From: Heterocephalus glaber | Taxonomy: Eukaryota > Chordata > Mammalia > Rodentia > Bathyergidae | Assembly: GCF_000247695.1 (NCBI RefSeq) | Contig: NW_004624795.1 | Location: 11,820,174-11,884,173 of the forward strand | Direction of reading: 5' to 3' | DNA: 64,000 nucleotides | Part shown: positions 45,270 to 56,860 of the stretch, piece after piece | Layout: each line of letters opens with the position of its first letter | Position numbering within the stretch: the stretch's first letter is position 1 | The notes under the pieces: generated by a model | Database searches by the model: none | Seen by the model: the letters and a program-made list of their open reading frames with translations, nothing else | What the model was told of the DNA's origin: nothing | Translations under genes and position numbers: made by a program

Positions 45270-45725
45270 CCACCCAAAGCCTCATGCACTCATAGGTGGG
45301 GCTTTGGGAAGGTGATTGGATCGTGGGGGCCATGGAGCTGACTTCCTGTTACAAGATGGGGCCTGTGCCGGGGATTTAGCTCAGTGGTTCCGCGGCTTGC
45401 CTTGCAAGCACAAGAACCCGAGTTCGATGCCCAGTACCAAAAAAAAAAAAGTTATATGAACAAGATGGGGCCTGATTGGAGGAGGCAGGGTCGCTGGGGG
45501 TGTGACCCGGAAGTGTATATCTCCATCCCCAGCTCCTCCCCTCCCTCTCTGCTTCCTGACTGCCCTGAGGTGAGCAGCTTTCCTCTACTCAGGCCTTTCT
45601 ACCACACCATCTCTACTTTGGAGCCAGCCAGCTGATTATGGGCTGTATCCAAGAGCCAAAAATAAACCTTTTCTCCTTTACGTTATGGGTGTCAGGTATT
45701 TTGTCCAGCGACTAGAAAGTAACAA
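45270..45725 (+). repeat. MaLR-type LTR with nested SINE
   Basis: GATTGGATCGTGGGGGCCATG, then GTGTGACCCGGAAGTGTATATCTCC ... GAGGTGAGCAGCTTTCCTC ... CTTTGGAGCCAGCCAGCTGATTATGGGC ... GGTGTCAGGTATTTTGTCC. Related copy at 57192-57565. Confidence 0.7.
45364..45452 (+). mobile_element. ID-like SINE (B-type)
   Basis: TGTGCCGGGGATTTAGCTCAG ... GTTCGATGCCCAGTACC plus A12. Duplication ACAAGATGGGGCCTG on both sides, inside a MaLR LTR. Confidence 0.93.
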
Positions 45726-46089
45726 AGGAAGTTGGTCCTTGATTGTTCAATCTCTGACTCTGGGACTGAGGGATGGTTAAAGTGATGGGATATAGGAGTA
45801 ACACCTCACTGTCCCCAGGAAATGTTTCCTTTGCCAGAAGACTAGGTGTGCATCTAGTATTGAGTTATGATCCTTTCTGAGAGATAGGTATAAACAAATC
45901 TTCTCTTTACACAGAAAAGATGGCCCTTGTGCCCAGTTGTTGGGTGTCCATATCTTCATCCACTCATGTATGCAGAGAACAGTCTTTTTTCCTATATTGG
46001 ATTCACAAAGACAAATGAGAGGGAAATCTCCATCTTCTTCCAATAAGGAAAGGAAAGAGGCACCTCAGAAAGCAGATTTAACAACATCG

Positions 46090-46095
46090 TTTATT
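46090..46095 (-). other. candidate poly(A) signal for the C17orf67-like gene
   Basis: TTTATT on the plus strand gives AATAAA on the minus strand. By eye it is the first canonical hexamer downstream of the stop codon at 48117; a weaker ATTAAA lies at 46290-46295. If used, the 3' UTR would be about 2 kb and contain a MIR relic at about 46780-46930. No transcript evidence is available, so this is inference. Confidence 0.35.
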
Positions 46096-46779
46096 AGTGC
46101 AAAAATGAGAAGAAAAAATAGATAACCAAATCTCAGCAGCCCCAAGTAGGGTGCCTCACTTGTCTGAGCAAGACTCCTCCAAAGTCCTTGGGGCTCCCAG
46201 CTCCCCCACTCCCAGGAAAGACTCAGATTGTGCCCACACTTACAAACTGGTAGGAAACCCTTTGGGGCTATGTACTTTAAGCTGTTTGTTTTAATGATTT
46301 ATGCAGGTTAATAAAATGAAGCAGAATATATATTTGCCATCCATCCCTGAGGCAACCTTCGCACACCCACGAGGGCCACAACTTCATGAAGTCTGAAGAC
46401 GTCTGTTTCCACAGTTTAAATTCAAATGGAAGAAGGAGCCTTGTCCTGTTTTAGCATCATCCAGGTGACTGCTTATCAAAACTGGCTAGAAAAAAATCAA
46501 GAAAATTCTGTTAGGATGGTGAAGGAGGAAGAGGAGCAGATTGTCATTTTACAGTTGGGGAAAGAGAAGTCAAGCATTTCCCTCCCCATTCCGCTAATGC
46601 CTTAAGGGGACCTGGAAGCCATTTGACTCTGAATTCCAAGCTGCCACATCACTTCAGCTGTTGAGTCCTTCTTGTGTAAGGGAAACTGTATGGAGTGAGG
46701 CTTCTGAGGAGCCTTGTGGAGGGGTCTCGCTACCACAAAACTCCCCTTGCCCACCTTGCCCTACAGCAATAAGCACTTC

Positions 46780-46930
46780 CATTCAAGGAGCCTTTTACTA
46801 AGCCCTGTCACCACAGACAGCCTTACCCCATTTTACGATGCAGAAGTGGAGACCGGTAGAGGTGAGGCAATGTCCCCAAGGTCACAGGGAAGAGACAGAG
46901 AAAGTGGAGCTCAGTTCTGGTCAGTCCCAA
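46780..46930 (-). repeat. MIR, probably within the 3' UTR
   Basis: CCATTTTACGATGCAGAAGTGGAGACCGGTAGAGGTGAGGCAATGTCCCCAAGGTCACAGGG. Confidence 0.65.
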
Positions 46931-48116
46931 AGTCTGAGCACCTAACTACTCCACGGACCTGCTTTCCAGAAGCAGCCAAGCGAGAGCTTCCGGTGATGGA
47001 AGATGACAAAGGTCCTCGGTACAGGAGAAGGCAACAGCCTGGGAGTCAGGAGCTGGTCCCAGGTGCAAACAAACACTGATTTGATCAGCACTCCAGGCTG
47101 GAGGGACCCAAAGAATGATGTCACCTCCGCCTCATGAGCCTTGCATGTAAGAACTTCTAGTCCACTGTCAGCGGAGCAGCCTCTAACTCTCTGAGAAAGC
47201 TTCTCACAAGGGCTCCACACACTTGTAGGACCAAGCAGAGTAGCCACAGAAAGCTCACAGGACTTGGAGTTGTCAGGAGCCTGACATACCAACCTCTGCC
47301 TTCATCGTGACCTACTAGCTCCTCCAGAAAATGGGGTTAAGATACATGCCCTCAATGATGCAGGGTGCTATGAGGTCCAGGGAGGTCATAGCATCCTGGA
47401 AATTACAGCATGCTGCTCTAAGGCACTGTCCCTGTTCCAATTCACAGCAGCACAAAGACCAACAGAGATATAAGATCGCCCTGCAGCACAGAGGATAAAG
47501 CACTGATTATGTCCTGTCCTGCTTGGTCCATGAGAATTGCAGAGGAGGAATGAAATTCACTGGGGTTAAGCTCTAATGAGATTTTGCTACCTTGAGTAAT
47601 TAGATTTGAAAAGGGGGGAAGAAGGTGGTGACAGTCAGGGAGAAGCTATCGTCCTCATCTAGGGACAGGGTGTGCGGGGTGTACTGGGAATGCTGAACAG
47701 GAGCAGGGGACAGGAAGAGCCAGCCAGCCAGGTAGGCTGCGAAGTTGCTGCTGGAAGTTTGTGGGGAAGGAGAGGAGACCCGAGAGGAAAGATGCTGGTC
47801 CTGGTGACTATGGCGATGACTGGGTGGGTGCCACAGGTCAGGTGGATACTGACCACAGCCGGAGAGACCCAAGCCTCACTGATCCAGCTTCAGATTTCAT
47901 AGTCATCTATTCTGCATGGCAAATACCGTCCCATCCTTCCCCTTGTGGGATCTCTTGGTGACCCGGTAGGCTCCCCTATGCTCCCCAAGCTCCTCTCACT
48001 GACTCCCACCTATACAACCACTACACAGGTCGGGTCCCCCAGCACCCCAGTCCCAGGGGTCTCCCAGCCAGGCACCCCACCAAGGAAGACCTGACACACA
48101 CCCAGGGCCCCCAGCC

Positions 48117-48233
48117 CTACACGGGGTGCACTGTGTTCCTGTCACAGTGGGGCTTGCAGTGAGGGTTCAGCCAGTGCTCCAGGAACTGCTCCTCGGCATG
48201 GTGCTCCAGGGCCAGGAGGTGGTGCAGGTGCTC
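48117..48233 (-). CDS. C17orf67: C17orf67-like secreted protein, terminal coding exon with stop
   Basis: Last coding exon on the minus strand. The acceptor CCCACAG lies immediately above 48233; the stop codon TAG is at 48117-48119. It has 38 codons plus stop, beginning EHLHHLLALEHHAEEQFLEH and ending PHCDRNTVHPV. It joins the 63143 exon at a codon boundary (...PMR|EHLHH...), giving 71 residues in this window. The His/Glu-rich helix-like segment followed by WLNPHCKPHC, with two cysteines separated by three residues, matches my memory of the human C17orf67 C-terminus. With a signal peptide of about 19 residues the total would fit the usual length of about 90. The protein is presumably secreted; no receptor or activity is known to me. 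No frameshift or internal stop is seen, so the gene looks intact in the part shown. The 3' UTR continues to lower coordinates. Confidence 0.87.
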   Translation of the reverse strand, partial: EHLHHLLALEHHAEEQFLEHWLNPHCKPHCDRNTVHPV

Positions 48234-48750
48234 CTGTGGGGACAGACCACAAGTGAGGGGGACTGCCCGTGCAGGGACAGCGGGAGGGCACTGCTTCCTA
48301 ATGTGAGTTAGCCTGTCCCGGGAGGGCAGGAGGAGCCGCCTCGGTCTCTCCCCACCCCCAGTAGGGATGACCCATCAGACCCACTGCCTAGGGGTAAATG
48401 GAGAAGCCCTGGGATAGGCTGGCAGTGCAGGGTGGAGGGGCATGGAATCTGTGAAAAGCCCACTGGAGGGGATGGGGCCAACCACCCTAGAGGGGGTTCA
48501 GTTGCCCCGCAATCCAAAAACTAATTCACCACTAGTTTACACCCTAGAGCCTCCCCCTGTATCAGGGGAGTCACCTGGGGCCTTAGGAGACAGAGATAGG
48601 GCATCAATGTTAAATCATCCAAGGGTCTGGGGTGGGGATGGAAAATTTGCGTTTCTAACAAGTTACTAGCCCACCTGACTCCACTGTCCCTGTGAGGACG
48701 TGAGAAAGCTACACCAGGAAAGCTGTATGAGAATGTTCATAGCATGCTTG
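48234..48750. other. intron sequence near the terminal exon
   Basis: Start of the 14.9 kb intron (48234-63142) in plus coordinates. No repeat recognised up to the B1 at 48756. Confidence 0.6.
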
Positions 48751-48751
48751 G

Positions 48752-48893
48752 TGTGGAGGTGCGCGCCTATAATCTCAGCACTCAGGAGGTTGAGGCAGGA
48801 GAGTCACTGAGAGTTCAAGGCTAGCCTGTGCTACAAAATGAGTTCAAAGCCAGCCTGAACTACCTAGTGAGACACTGTCTCAAAAAATTTTTT
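48752..48893 (+). mobile_element. B1 SINE with internal ~30-bp duplication
   Basis: Two consecutive near-copies of AGTTCAAGGCTAGCCTGTGCTACAAAATG lie inside the element. Duplication AATGTTCATAGCA / AATGTTTGTAGCA flanks it. Confidence 0.88.
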
Positions 48894-49211
48894 TTAAAAA
48901 TAAAGAATGTTTGTAGCAGCAATGACTGCAAGAACCAAGTACTGGGAACATGCCATGTGTCCACTGATGGGAGAATGGGCCAAGAGGCAGCGGTAGGTCT
49001 TACCGTGGGATATCACACAGCAGTGAACATAAGCTCATTAGGGCTACGTACAGCAACAGAGGTGGTCTTATAAATAGCACAACTCACGAAAAGAGCAAGT
49101 CCAAGTAGGCTACATTTGAGGTATGATGATATTTTTATAAAAATCACAACATGTCTAACTAAATCAGGTAGTACTTATGGCTCCATGCATTGGCGATCAA
49201 ATCATCTTTTT

Positions 49212-49311
49212 TATTTTTTTTTCTATTTTTTTTTCCAGTACCGGGGATTGAACTTGGATCCTTGCGATTTCAAGGCAGGTGGCCTAACCACTGAGCTAAA
49301 TCCCCAGCCCC
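49212..49311 (-). mobile_element. ID-like SINE (B-type)
   Basis: T-rich tail, CAGTACCGGGGATTGAACTTG ... GAGCTAAATCCCCAGCCC. Perfect duplication TCAAATCATCTTTTTT. Confidence 0.93.
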
Positions 49312-49399
49312 TCAAATCATCTTTTTTAAAAGGTAAGAGATAACCAGAAGAAAGTAGAGTTGCTATACTAATATCAAACAAATTGACTTTAAAACAAAA

Positions 49400-49870
49400 C
49401 ATGTCGGTAGAGGGGCATTTTGTAAAAACAATCTGGCATTTCCTCAAAATATTAAACATAGTTATCATTTGTGCTCCTGGGTGTGTACCCAAGAGATATG
49501 AAGATAAATATACACCCTTGTTCATCATAGCAAAAGAGCAGGAACAACCCAAGGATCCATCAACATGAATGGGTAGATAAGATGTGGGTCTTCTATATTA
49601 TGGAATGTTTTTCAATTTTTATTATTAGTGCATGTTTGTAGTACATAATGATTGCCTTCATCACTGGAAGTTGGTACACACAACACATCTTAATTCTTTT
49701 TATTTCCCTTTTCCTTCCCTTCTTCCATCCCTCCCCGCCCCCACCACGGAAAGTTAATCAGTGACAGTGAAAAGGAATCACACTCTGATGCATGCTACAA
49801 CATGGTTAGACCTTGCAAAGATCATGCTAAGTGAAAGAAGCCAGGCACAAAGGTCACATGGTGTGTGGTT
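49400..49870 (+). repeat. L1 ORF2 end with a reverse L1 3' fragment nested
   Basis: Plus-strand ORF2 sequence (GGCATTTCCTCAAAATATTAAACATAG ... GTACCCAAGAGATATGAA ... CAAGGATCCATCAAC; resumes GAATCACACTCTGATGCATGCTACAACATGG) is split at about 49608-49755 by the reverse L1 3' UTR type seen at 16030 and 41627. Confidence 0.7.
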
Positions 49871-50289
49871 CCACTTCTGAGAAAAGTAGCCAGTCCTCCA
49901 CACTGACATGTCAAAGGCAGGAAGCTGCTCCTGGCCCTGTCCCATGCACCTCTGTGCCCAGCACCTCCCAAGCCAGGACACCGACCCGCAGTGTCTCCCT
50001 CACCCTCAAGCTCACTCTAGTCCTGAGCATAGGGACCTTGAGTCTGTCTCCTGAACAGTTCTCCAGCACCCTTCTCTGACCGCCGCTTCTGCAGGGCAGG
50101 TTTCACGGCGCGTCCACCAAGGCTACGGCAACCTCCCTGTCCTCATGTGTCACTCGGCGGCGAGTTCCTCCTACCGTCCTTCCTGCACCCTCATGGTGAC
50201 CCACCAGGGTCACTACTGTCCTCGGAAGACTTCACCAGTCCTGTCTGCCTTCCAGAGGGCAGGAAGTGACAGCCACATCCCCTGGGGTT

Positions 50290-50600
50290 GGTCTGAGGCT
50301 CAGCCTTCTGTATCTGCATATTCAACCAACCAGACTTAGCCCTACAATAGTTGCCACCATACTGCATCTATACAGGCTTCACTTTTTGCCATTATTCCCT
50401 CAACAATAAAATACAACTATGACTTACATTGCATCTACATTGCATTAGGTATTGTAAGTAACCTAGAGATCATTTAAAGTGCACTGGGAAATGTATATAG
50501 ATTATACACAAATCCTTCTCTATTTTACATAAGGGACTTAAGCATCCTCTGATTTTGGAATCCATGGGTACTCCGAATAAGTACAGAGACTGTACTTGTA
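50290..50600 (-). mobile_element. Tigger/MER2-type (Tc1-mariner) element
   Basis: TCTGTATCTGCATATTCAACCAACCAG, CTACATTGCATTAGGTATTGTAAGTAACCTAGAGATCATTTAAAGT and GGGACTTAAGCATCCTCTGATTTTGG match the inner part and end of this family. No transposase frame. Confidence 0.7.
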
Positions 50601-50819
50601 AGCCAGCAGGGGAGGACAGCACCTTGTAGGATCTTCCACCTTCCCCCACTCTTCACCATAGTGAGGAGTCCCCTCTAGCTCTGTCCACAGCCGCCATTTA
50701 GCCTTTGCTAAACTCTGAGCTTCTCTAGAACCAGTTTCTCCCTCAGGTGGTTCACCTGTGGATACTGTAATGATACCTACTGCTCAGAGCCATGTGTGCA
50801 GGCTAAGGGACCCACTGAA

Positions 50820-51250
50820 GACTCTTCTGGCACCCAGGGTAATGGTTTATATCTAGCTTTCCCCCCGCCCCTAAGCCTCAAGAACTCACAATGGGGCTTT
50901 TGGGAAATGGCTAGATCATGGGTGGGTGATAACTGGATTAGTCCACTGACTGGATTAGCATAGTTCTGGGTGTAGGTGATGGGAAAGCCCAGTCTAGGTG
51001 TGTGTGGCACCAAGCAATAGCCTGGTATCCTGAATGGGATAAAAAGGGAAAGGAAGGCTTGCTGCTGGCTGCCTCCTGCCTGATACACCATGAGCTGTTT
51101 CTCCTCTGCGATGCCCCACTGCCAATGACACCCTGCCTTGGAGCCAGCTGACTATAAACTGAAACCTCTACAAACTGTGAGCTGAAAGAAAACTCCCCCT
51201 TGTGGTTATCTGATACTTTGTCCCAGAAATGAGAAAGTAACTAAGAGGGA
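50820..51250 (+). repeat. MaLR-type LTR
   Basis: AATGGCTAGATCATGGGTGGGTGATAACTGG ... GCATAGTTCTGGGTGTAGG ... CCTTGGAGCCAGCTGACTATAAACTGAAACC ... ACTTTGTCCCAGAAATGAGAAAGTAACTAAG. Confidence 0.55.
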
Positions 51251-52250
51251 AGCCATGACCACCCAGAGGCCTACAGGTCTCAGGGTAGAAGGTGTCAAGG
51301 AGCCCCTTAGACCTGGACCCTGGGGAGGGCCGCTGTAGTCCTGGAGGGCTGCCACCTCTGCAGAGCAGGGGGAACAGGGACAGATATCCCAGCCTCTTTC
51401 TCCTCCTGCTTCAGTCTTCTGCTAAGCTCATTCTGAAGCCAAGTGTGAGGGAACAAGGTAAGACAGCCCACAGGGGTCAGCCTTGCTCTGATAGACATCT
51501 GAATGCTGTGCTTATGGGGTATGAGCTAGTGCAAAAGTGTGCATGAAACAGATTGAAATAAATATGTTTGGTAATCCAAAGCAGCAGGCCATTCATCAGA
51601 GAAACGGCCTTCACCTTGACAGAGAGCAGACACATTGGATTATACAGTGTTTTTGACAAGATTTAATTATTTGAGCATATACCTATATCAGAAAAATCTT
51701 AAACCATGGAAACCATCTGATGGCTTTGAAAAAGAGCCTAGTTTGGAACTTTAAATCTTTATGTTTCTAGAATGTTCTAGGAACTCTGCATCCTATCTTA
51801 AATATAGTCATTATAAAAGACAAAAAGGAATATGCAGTGGAATGAATTATGAAGTCTCCAACTTTTCTGAATTTTTCATTCCCCCATGCAGTCTGAATTT
51901 GTTTGGTGATGGTGGTTGTTTTACATATCAAAACACACAGGGAATCCTGGCAGGGTGTCTCTGGGTCAGCCAGGGTGAAGGGTAGCTGGTGAGAGAGCTC
52001 CTTGTGGGTCCCAACAGTGACGCCCCAGCTGCTTGAGGGATGTGTTTGTGACTTTTGGACTAAGTTCCTGCCCTGTCCAGAGAGTGTTTGGCCAGAAGAA
52101 TGGTACATGGGAAGAACAGGAAGGCAGCTTGGAATCTGGTAAATAAGAAACAACAGTTCCCCAGCACATAGCTTTAGTTGTCCAACTAGTCCATGGAAGC
52201 AGAACACTAAAGGAAACCCATGTTCCCTTGTCTTTGCTTGCCTGTTTACC
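51251..52250. other. unassigned intronic sequence
   Basis: No convincing feature. A 191-codon open frame on the minus strand (51767-52342) overlaps a MIR and has no recognisable domain. Confidence 0.4.
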
Positions 52251-52254
52251 AGGA

Positions 52255-52435
52255 GGTATGGCATAGAGGCTATGAGGTCTGCGTTCCCTTCAAATCCAGA
52301 CCTGGCCAATATTGCTTTACCTCCCCAGCCTCCATGTGCCATCTATAAGATGGGAATAGCAGGTGCACTACTTCACTGGTTAGTAAGATTACATGAGAGC
52401 ATATAAATAAAGCTCAGTGTCAACTAAGTAGCCTG
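52255..52435 (+). repeat. MIR
   Basis: CTTTACCTCCCCAGCCTCCATGTGCCATCTATAAGATGGGAATAGCAGG ... ATGAGAGCATATAAATAAAGC. Confidence 0.6.
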
Positions 52436-53539
52436 CATTCATCCCTCTGTACCATTCTCTCCCCTCTTTCACCTGGCCCTGTGACCCAGATCCCATTGGC
52501 TTCCAGCTGGGCTTATCCAGCAGGGATTGGAGGGTAGGAGGAGAGAGGGGCCGGAGTATTTAGTTCCCGGCTCCTAGGAAAGTCACAGCAGGCTGGCTCA
52601 TGCTTCTCCTAAAGTCACAGCTCCTGGAGGGCTGTCCCCCCTCATGCTAGGAACCATGCTTTCCCCTCACTCTTCCATGCATAGGGCCTCTTGACCCAGA
52701 TCTTTTATTATTTCTTGTTGGTTTACCTGAATTCTGCTCACATTTTTATAAAACATCTCTTTTAAATTTCCCAAATTTAAATTTTCCAGTTTCCAAGGTG
52801 GAGACCTGATGGTACAGGGTCTTGGCATACAATTCCTGGCGCATGGTAGAAATCTAATACATGTAAACTGCTCATTTTTGTTACCATCAGATAAGCAAAA
52901 TCTGAGTACATGTGGAGGTTATGGAGTTGAGCATCTTTCCCAGGAGCTGGTCCACAGGCAACTTGCACTGTTGAATGAAAACCACAGCAGCCTTCCTCAA
53001 AGTGTAGTCCATGCTCCCTAAGGGGTCCATGAGGTCAATGCAACTTTCAGAAAAGTCCTCAGACATTGTATGCCTCCTTGCTGTATTGGCATTGGCACTG
53101 ATGTATCAGTAGGTAAATGCCTGGTGCCTTCCCAGAGATCCGGGCAGCAGTACCCACTGTGCCAGTGGATACTGGGTCCTTTACCACCACACACTCACAG
53201 TTACAAAAATAAAATGTTCCATAAGTACCAGCTTCCCTGAAGAATGTGCTGATAAAGCAGGAGAGAGGGGTCCACCAGGAGCACCCAGGCAGCACTGTGC
53301 TGCATGACCAAGTCCAGTGGTTTGCACACACAAACACGTTTGTGCAACTGTTGGTGGCAGGGACTGAAGTAGTCATACTGTATGTACATATTTGGCAGAT
53401 AGCTTGAAAATGAGCCAACCAAGCTGTCACTCAAGGAAAACAATGGACAGGATTTGTTGCTAAATAATATGATCTGAGCTCTCTGGAGGAAATTAAGATT
53501 TTTGGAAAACTTGCATCTGCTACCATGCGGTTGACCACT

Positions 53540-53735
53540 TTGGGTAGAGGGGCACACACCTGAAATGTCCAGCTACTTGGGAGGCTGAAGCAGGAAGATT
53601 GTAAGTTCAAAGGCAACCTGGGCAACTTAGCAAGACCATCTCTCAAAATAAAATTAAAAAGGGCAGGGAAAGCACCTAAGAGATGACACACCTTTGGGTC
53701 TGACCTCCAGTACTGCAAAACTAGAAAATAGAATA
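53540..53735 (+). mobile_element. B1-ID composite SINE
   Basis: GGGGCACACACCTGAAATGTCCAGCTACTTGGGAGGCTGAAGC ... CCATCTCTCAAAATAAAATTAAAAA, then an ID-like end TGACCTCCAGTACTGC. Confidence 0.75.
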
Positions 53736-53739
53736 AAAT

Positions 53740-53815
53740 GGCTGAGGGTGTAGTTTAGTGGTAGAACCCTTGCAAGGCCCTGGATTCAGTCTCTAGCATA
53801 GCAAATATAAAAAGA
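53740..53815 (+). mobile_element. older ID-like SINE
   Basis: GGCTGAGGGTGTAGTTTAGTGGTAGAACCC ... GGATTCAGTCTCTAGCATAGC. Confidence 0.7.
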
Positions 53816-53944
53816 CTTTACTGATGAGATCACCGGTGATATTAACAAATCTCACCAATAATATACAGCACCTTTTGTGATTAGATGCTCATTTGTATCC
53901 TTACTTATTTAATCCCTGTCTCACTCAAATAACCAGCCAGTGCT

Positions 53945-54105
53945 TTTGTTTTGTTTTGTTCTGTTTTGTTTTGTTTTGTGTTGTGTTGAGAAACATGTTC
54001 GCTTTATGTTACCCAGGATGGTATCAAACTCCTGGACTCAAGCAAGCCTCCTGTTTCAGCCTCCTGAGTAGCAAGGACTGCAGATACATGCCAACACACC
54101 CAGCC
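53945..54105 (-). mobile_element. B1/7SL-related SINE with (TTTTG)n tail
   Basis: T/G tail, AACATGTTCGCTTTATGTTACCCAGGATGGTATCAAACTCCTGG ... CTCAGCCTCC-like ... CCAACACACCCAGCCC. Confidence 0.75.
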
Positions 54106-54164
54106 CAGTTAGATTTTTTTTTTTTTTTTGTAGCAGAAAGCAAAATATCCCTGATCTATGACTT

Positions 54165-54225
54165 AGTGCCTAGCACACAGTAAGAGCTCGATACAACTCA
54201 CTGGAGAAATGAATTAATGAAATAC
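54165..54225 (+). repeat. L2 tail
   Basis: TTAGTGCCTAGCACACAGTAAGAGCTCGATACAACTCACTGGAGAAATGAATTAATG. Confidence 0.6.
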
Positions 54226-54229
54226 CTGC

Positions 54230-55050
54230 TGTGTCACTATAATCTTACCAAAACCTCCTTGGAACATTTCTCAACATCTGTGTCAGTCTGCTCATTATAA
54301 CAGTTGAGGCCAGAAGTACATAAAAAGCATCAAAAGCAATATCTATTTCACACTCCTAAACAGCAGCTGAAATCATCGTTGAAGAAAAACAACCAAAATA
54401 GACACACAGGGAGAACAAGAGAAAAACCAGCGCTGGTTTCCATGACATCTCACTATTTATTTAAAATGTTAGGAAAATGAATATGCCACAAAGGCCTAAA
54501 AGAGATCATTACTCAAAGATGAAAAGCCAAACTGCAAATCTGCTAAAAACCACAAGTTCAACAATTGCATTGGCTGAGTTAGAAATGACCTGGCATTAAT
54601 GATAATCTCAAATGTTCCTGGACTGAGAAAGAAGGGTTAGATGGAAAATAGGTTCTAATTTCTTTAGATTCCTTTTGACAAGGGGGTGGGGAACAACAAC
54701 ACAAAAACCAGTATTTGTGTTCCATGTCAGATGCCAACTGCAATGACTCTAAGTAAATAATTTCCCCATAACTGGAAAGGAAAATAATTTCCCAGTAGTT
54801 AGAGTGGAAGTAGACCCTTCCATGCAAGTAGACCCATTCAAGTAGAATCCCAGTAGACCTTTTTGATGACCCTGGAGAAGTACGATAATGAAAATTAAAT
54901 ACCCACCAGAATCTGATCTGAGAATCATAAAGTGGACAGTTTAATCTATCTACCTAACTATCCTCTAGGCTGGAATTTTTTTTTCCCAAGAAGACAAAAT
55001 CCTTTCCTGTGATATTTGGGCAGAAGTAGAGGCCCATTAACATTGTGGAA
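54230..55050. other. unassigned intronic sequence
   Basis: AT-rich; no gene or nameable repeat. Confidence 0.4.
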
Positions 55051-55052
55051 GA

Positions 55053-55096
55053 AGCACAAGGTTCTGAGTTCGATCCCCCATACAGGAAAAAAAAAA
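55053..55096 (+). mobile_element. 5'-truncated ID-like SINE
   Basis: Only the 3' half (AGCACAAGGTTCTGAGTTCGATCCCC...) plus A tail. The duplication CATTGTGGAAGAA / CATTTTGGAAGAA shows truncation happened at insertion. Confidence 0.8.
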
Positions 55097-55699
55097 ACAT
55101 TTTGGAAGAATTATTTTGCTCATTGTTAAAAGCAAAGTAATCACATAGGTAGGAGGATGGCTCAGAACTTAACTGGGGCTCTCAGGTTCTGCCTTACAGG
55201 AAGGCAGATCAGCACTGGGCGTGATTAGCATCTCAGCTACTCTGGACTATCTTTGAGATCTTGGGGAATAGGAGAGGGTAACGGAGTTACTATTTACATT
55301 TGTCAAGGGGCTAAACATGAAAGCATATATTATGAAGACTACTTACAATAAAGCTAATATGATTTATACTTGCCCCACAAGAACATTCCAGAAAAGAACA
55401 TGGGCCAAAATGGCAGGCTTCCTAGAAAGGCAAATTCCCAGGCACACAAGGGTTTACAAATACAATCACAAAAGTCATCATTTAAGCTTGAATGTCATCT
55501 TTTTAGAGAATTTCCATGGTTCACCCTCACATTTGGCAAACAATGTGTTCCCTAAAATTGGGGAATATGAGGAGAAGTTTAATAAGTTTAAGTGAGCGGA
55601 TAGAAAAGATTTCTGTGAAATAACCTCCAGGTTTGACAATTGACTTGTGTTGCACAAAACTGCCCCCCAGGAGAGGAGCAGAAAAAGGAATGGAAATAA

Positions 55700-55960
55700 G
55701 CATGATGAGTATTTTGTAGATGCCAAGAGTATGCTGATGCTGGGGACCCAGAAGTGAAACATGCTGCCTGTCTCCTCAAGGAACTTAGAACGGTCTAGCA
55801 GGAGAGACAAAAATGTCAAAAATAGCAACACTGTGCTGCAAGTGCCATGGATTCACTAGGGAGAGACAAGGCAACAGGAAGGCCTCTCAAGAGGGCATCA
55901 GTTAAAGTGAGTCTCTGTTGCTGAATCAGAGTTAACTAGGTAACCAGGAGCAGAAGAAAG
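55700..55960 (-). repeat. L2-related relic
   Basis: GTCTCCTCAAGGAACTTAGAACGGTCTAGCAGGAGAGACAAAAATG ... GAAGGCCTCTCAAGAGG. Confidence 0.5.
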
Positions 55961-56222
55961 AAGTACAAAGATAAGCTGCTTCTCTCCATAGATGTCCAAA
56001 GTCAGTGAACGGAACTGCACTGCCCATACCGAACCCTGCGAGCCATTGTTTATCCCTCCTCCTCTCTCCCCTCAACGTCTCCTCCTGCCCCAGTGATACC
56101 CAACTGTCTCCAATTGAACCCCCATCATCCTGCTCCCATGATAGCGTCCCCTGGAGACTTGTACTAAAATGCTCTCTGGGAAGACAGGGACATAAAGTGT
56201 CAAAACTTTGCACATGCATGAG

Positions 56223-56241
56223 CGTGTGTGTGTGTGTGTGT
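56223..56241. repeat. short (GT)n
   Basis: About nine GT units. Confidence 0.9.
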
Positions 56242-56417
56242 GTTACTGAGGATTGAACTCAGGGTGTGCTGAGCTATGTCCCAAGCCCTATTTTGTTTTA
56301 TTTTATTTTACTTTGAGACAGTCTCACTAAATTCCCCAGACTGTCATCAAACTCAAGGTCCTTCTGCCTCAGTCTCTCTAGTAGGTGAGATTGTAGACAT
56401 GTACCACCACACCCAGC
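56242..56417 (-). mobile_element. B1-ID composite SINE (reverse)
   Basis: ID half TTACTGAGGATTGAACTCAG ... GCTGAGCTATGTCCCAAGCCC next to B1 half GAGACAGTCTCACTAAATTCCCCAG ... CCACCACACCCAGCT. Confidence 0.8.
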
Positions 56418-56469
56418 TAAATTGCCAAAACTCTTCTGCAAGTTAATTTAAGTATATAAGAAATGCTTT

Positions 56470-56860
56470 TAAAACATTCATCCCTTTGGTTCTAACAAGC
56501 TATTTCTGGAAATATATTCATAATACAGCATTTTGTGCAATAAAAAATATTCAGTGTTGTTTATACAGAAAAATTTTGGAAATGAGCCAACTAACAAAAG
56601 AGGATGATAATTCAGTAACATCAGGGTTGTAGTTTATAATAATATGAATGTATGTGTTATAACATTAACAGAAAAACCAGGAAGCAAATGTGCATATGCT
56701 ATTTTTTAAAATATAAATAAAAAGACTAGAAAGAATTATATTTTCAAGTGTCAATGTTGTGTTCAAGGAGAGGGAATGGGATTACAGCTGATTTTCTTCT
56801 TTCAACCTTCTTGCTTTCTAATTTTTGCTATAATAAATGTGAATGTTTCAAATTTTTAAT
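56470..56860 (+). repeat. older L1 3' end
   Basis: TTCTAACAAGCTATTTCTGGAAATATATTC ... GAAAAATTTTGGAAATGAGCC ... AAAAAGACTAGAAAGAATTATATTTTCAAGTG ... AATGGGATTACAGCTGATTTTC. Confidence 0.65.

Larger units (their letters stand above)
52990..53890 (+). mobile_element. hAT transposon fossil with transposase-like relic
   Basis: Begins CCTTCCTCAAAGTGTAGTCC ... GGGTCCATGAGGTCAATGC, a typical hAT left end, and continues into decayed transposase sequence. One frame gives YLADSLKM near 53390, resembling the (Y/H)LADIF.KMN motif of domesticated hAT/ZBED transposases; the next frame continues LSLKENNG, so a frameshift is present. SINEs interrupt it at about 53540-53815, after which it resumes CTGATGAGATCACCGGTGATATTAAC. 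Non-functional. Confidence 0.6.

Noticed and set aside
51767..52342. 191-codon open frame on the minus strand within the intron, sense to the gene
   Set aside because: Overlaps a MIR and shows no domain; splice signals not convincing.
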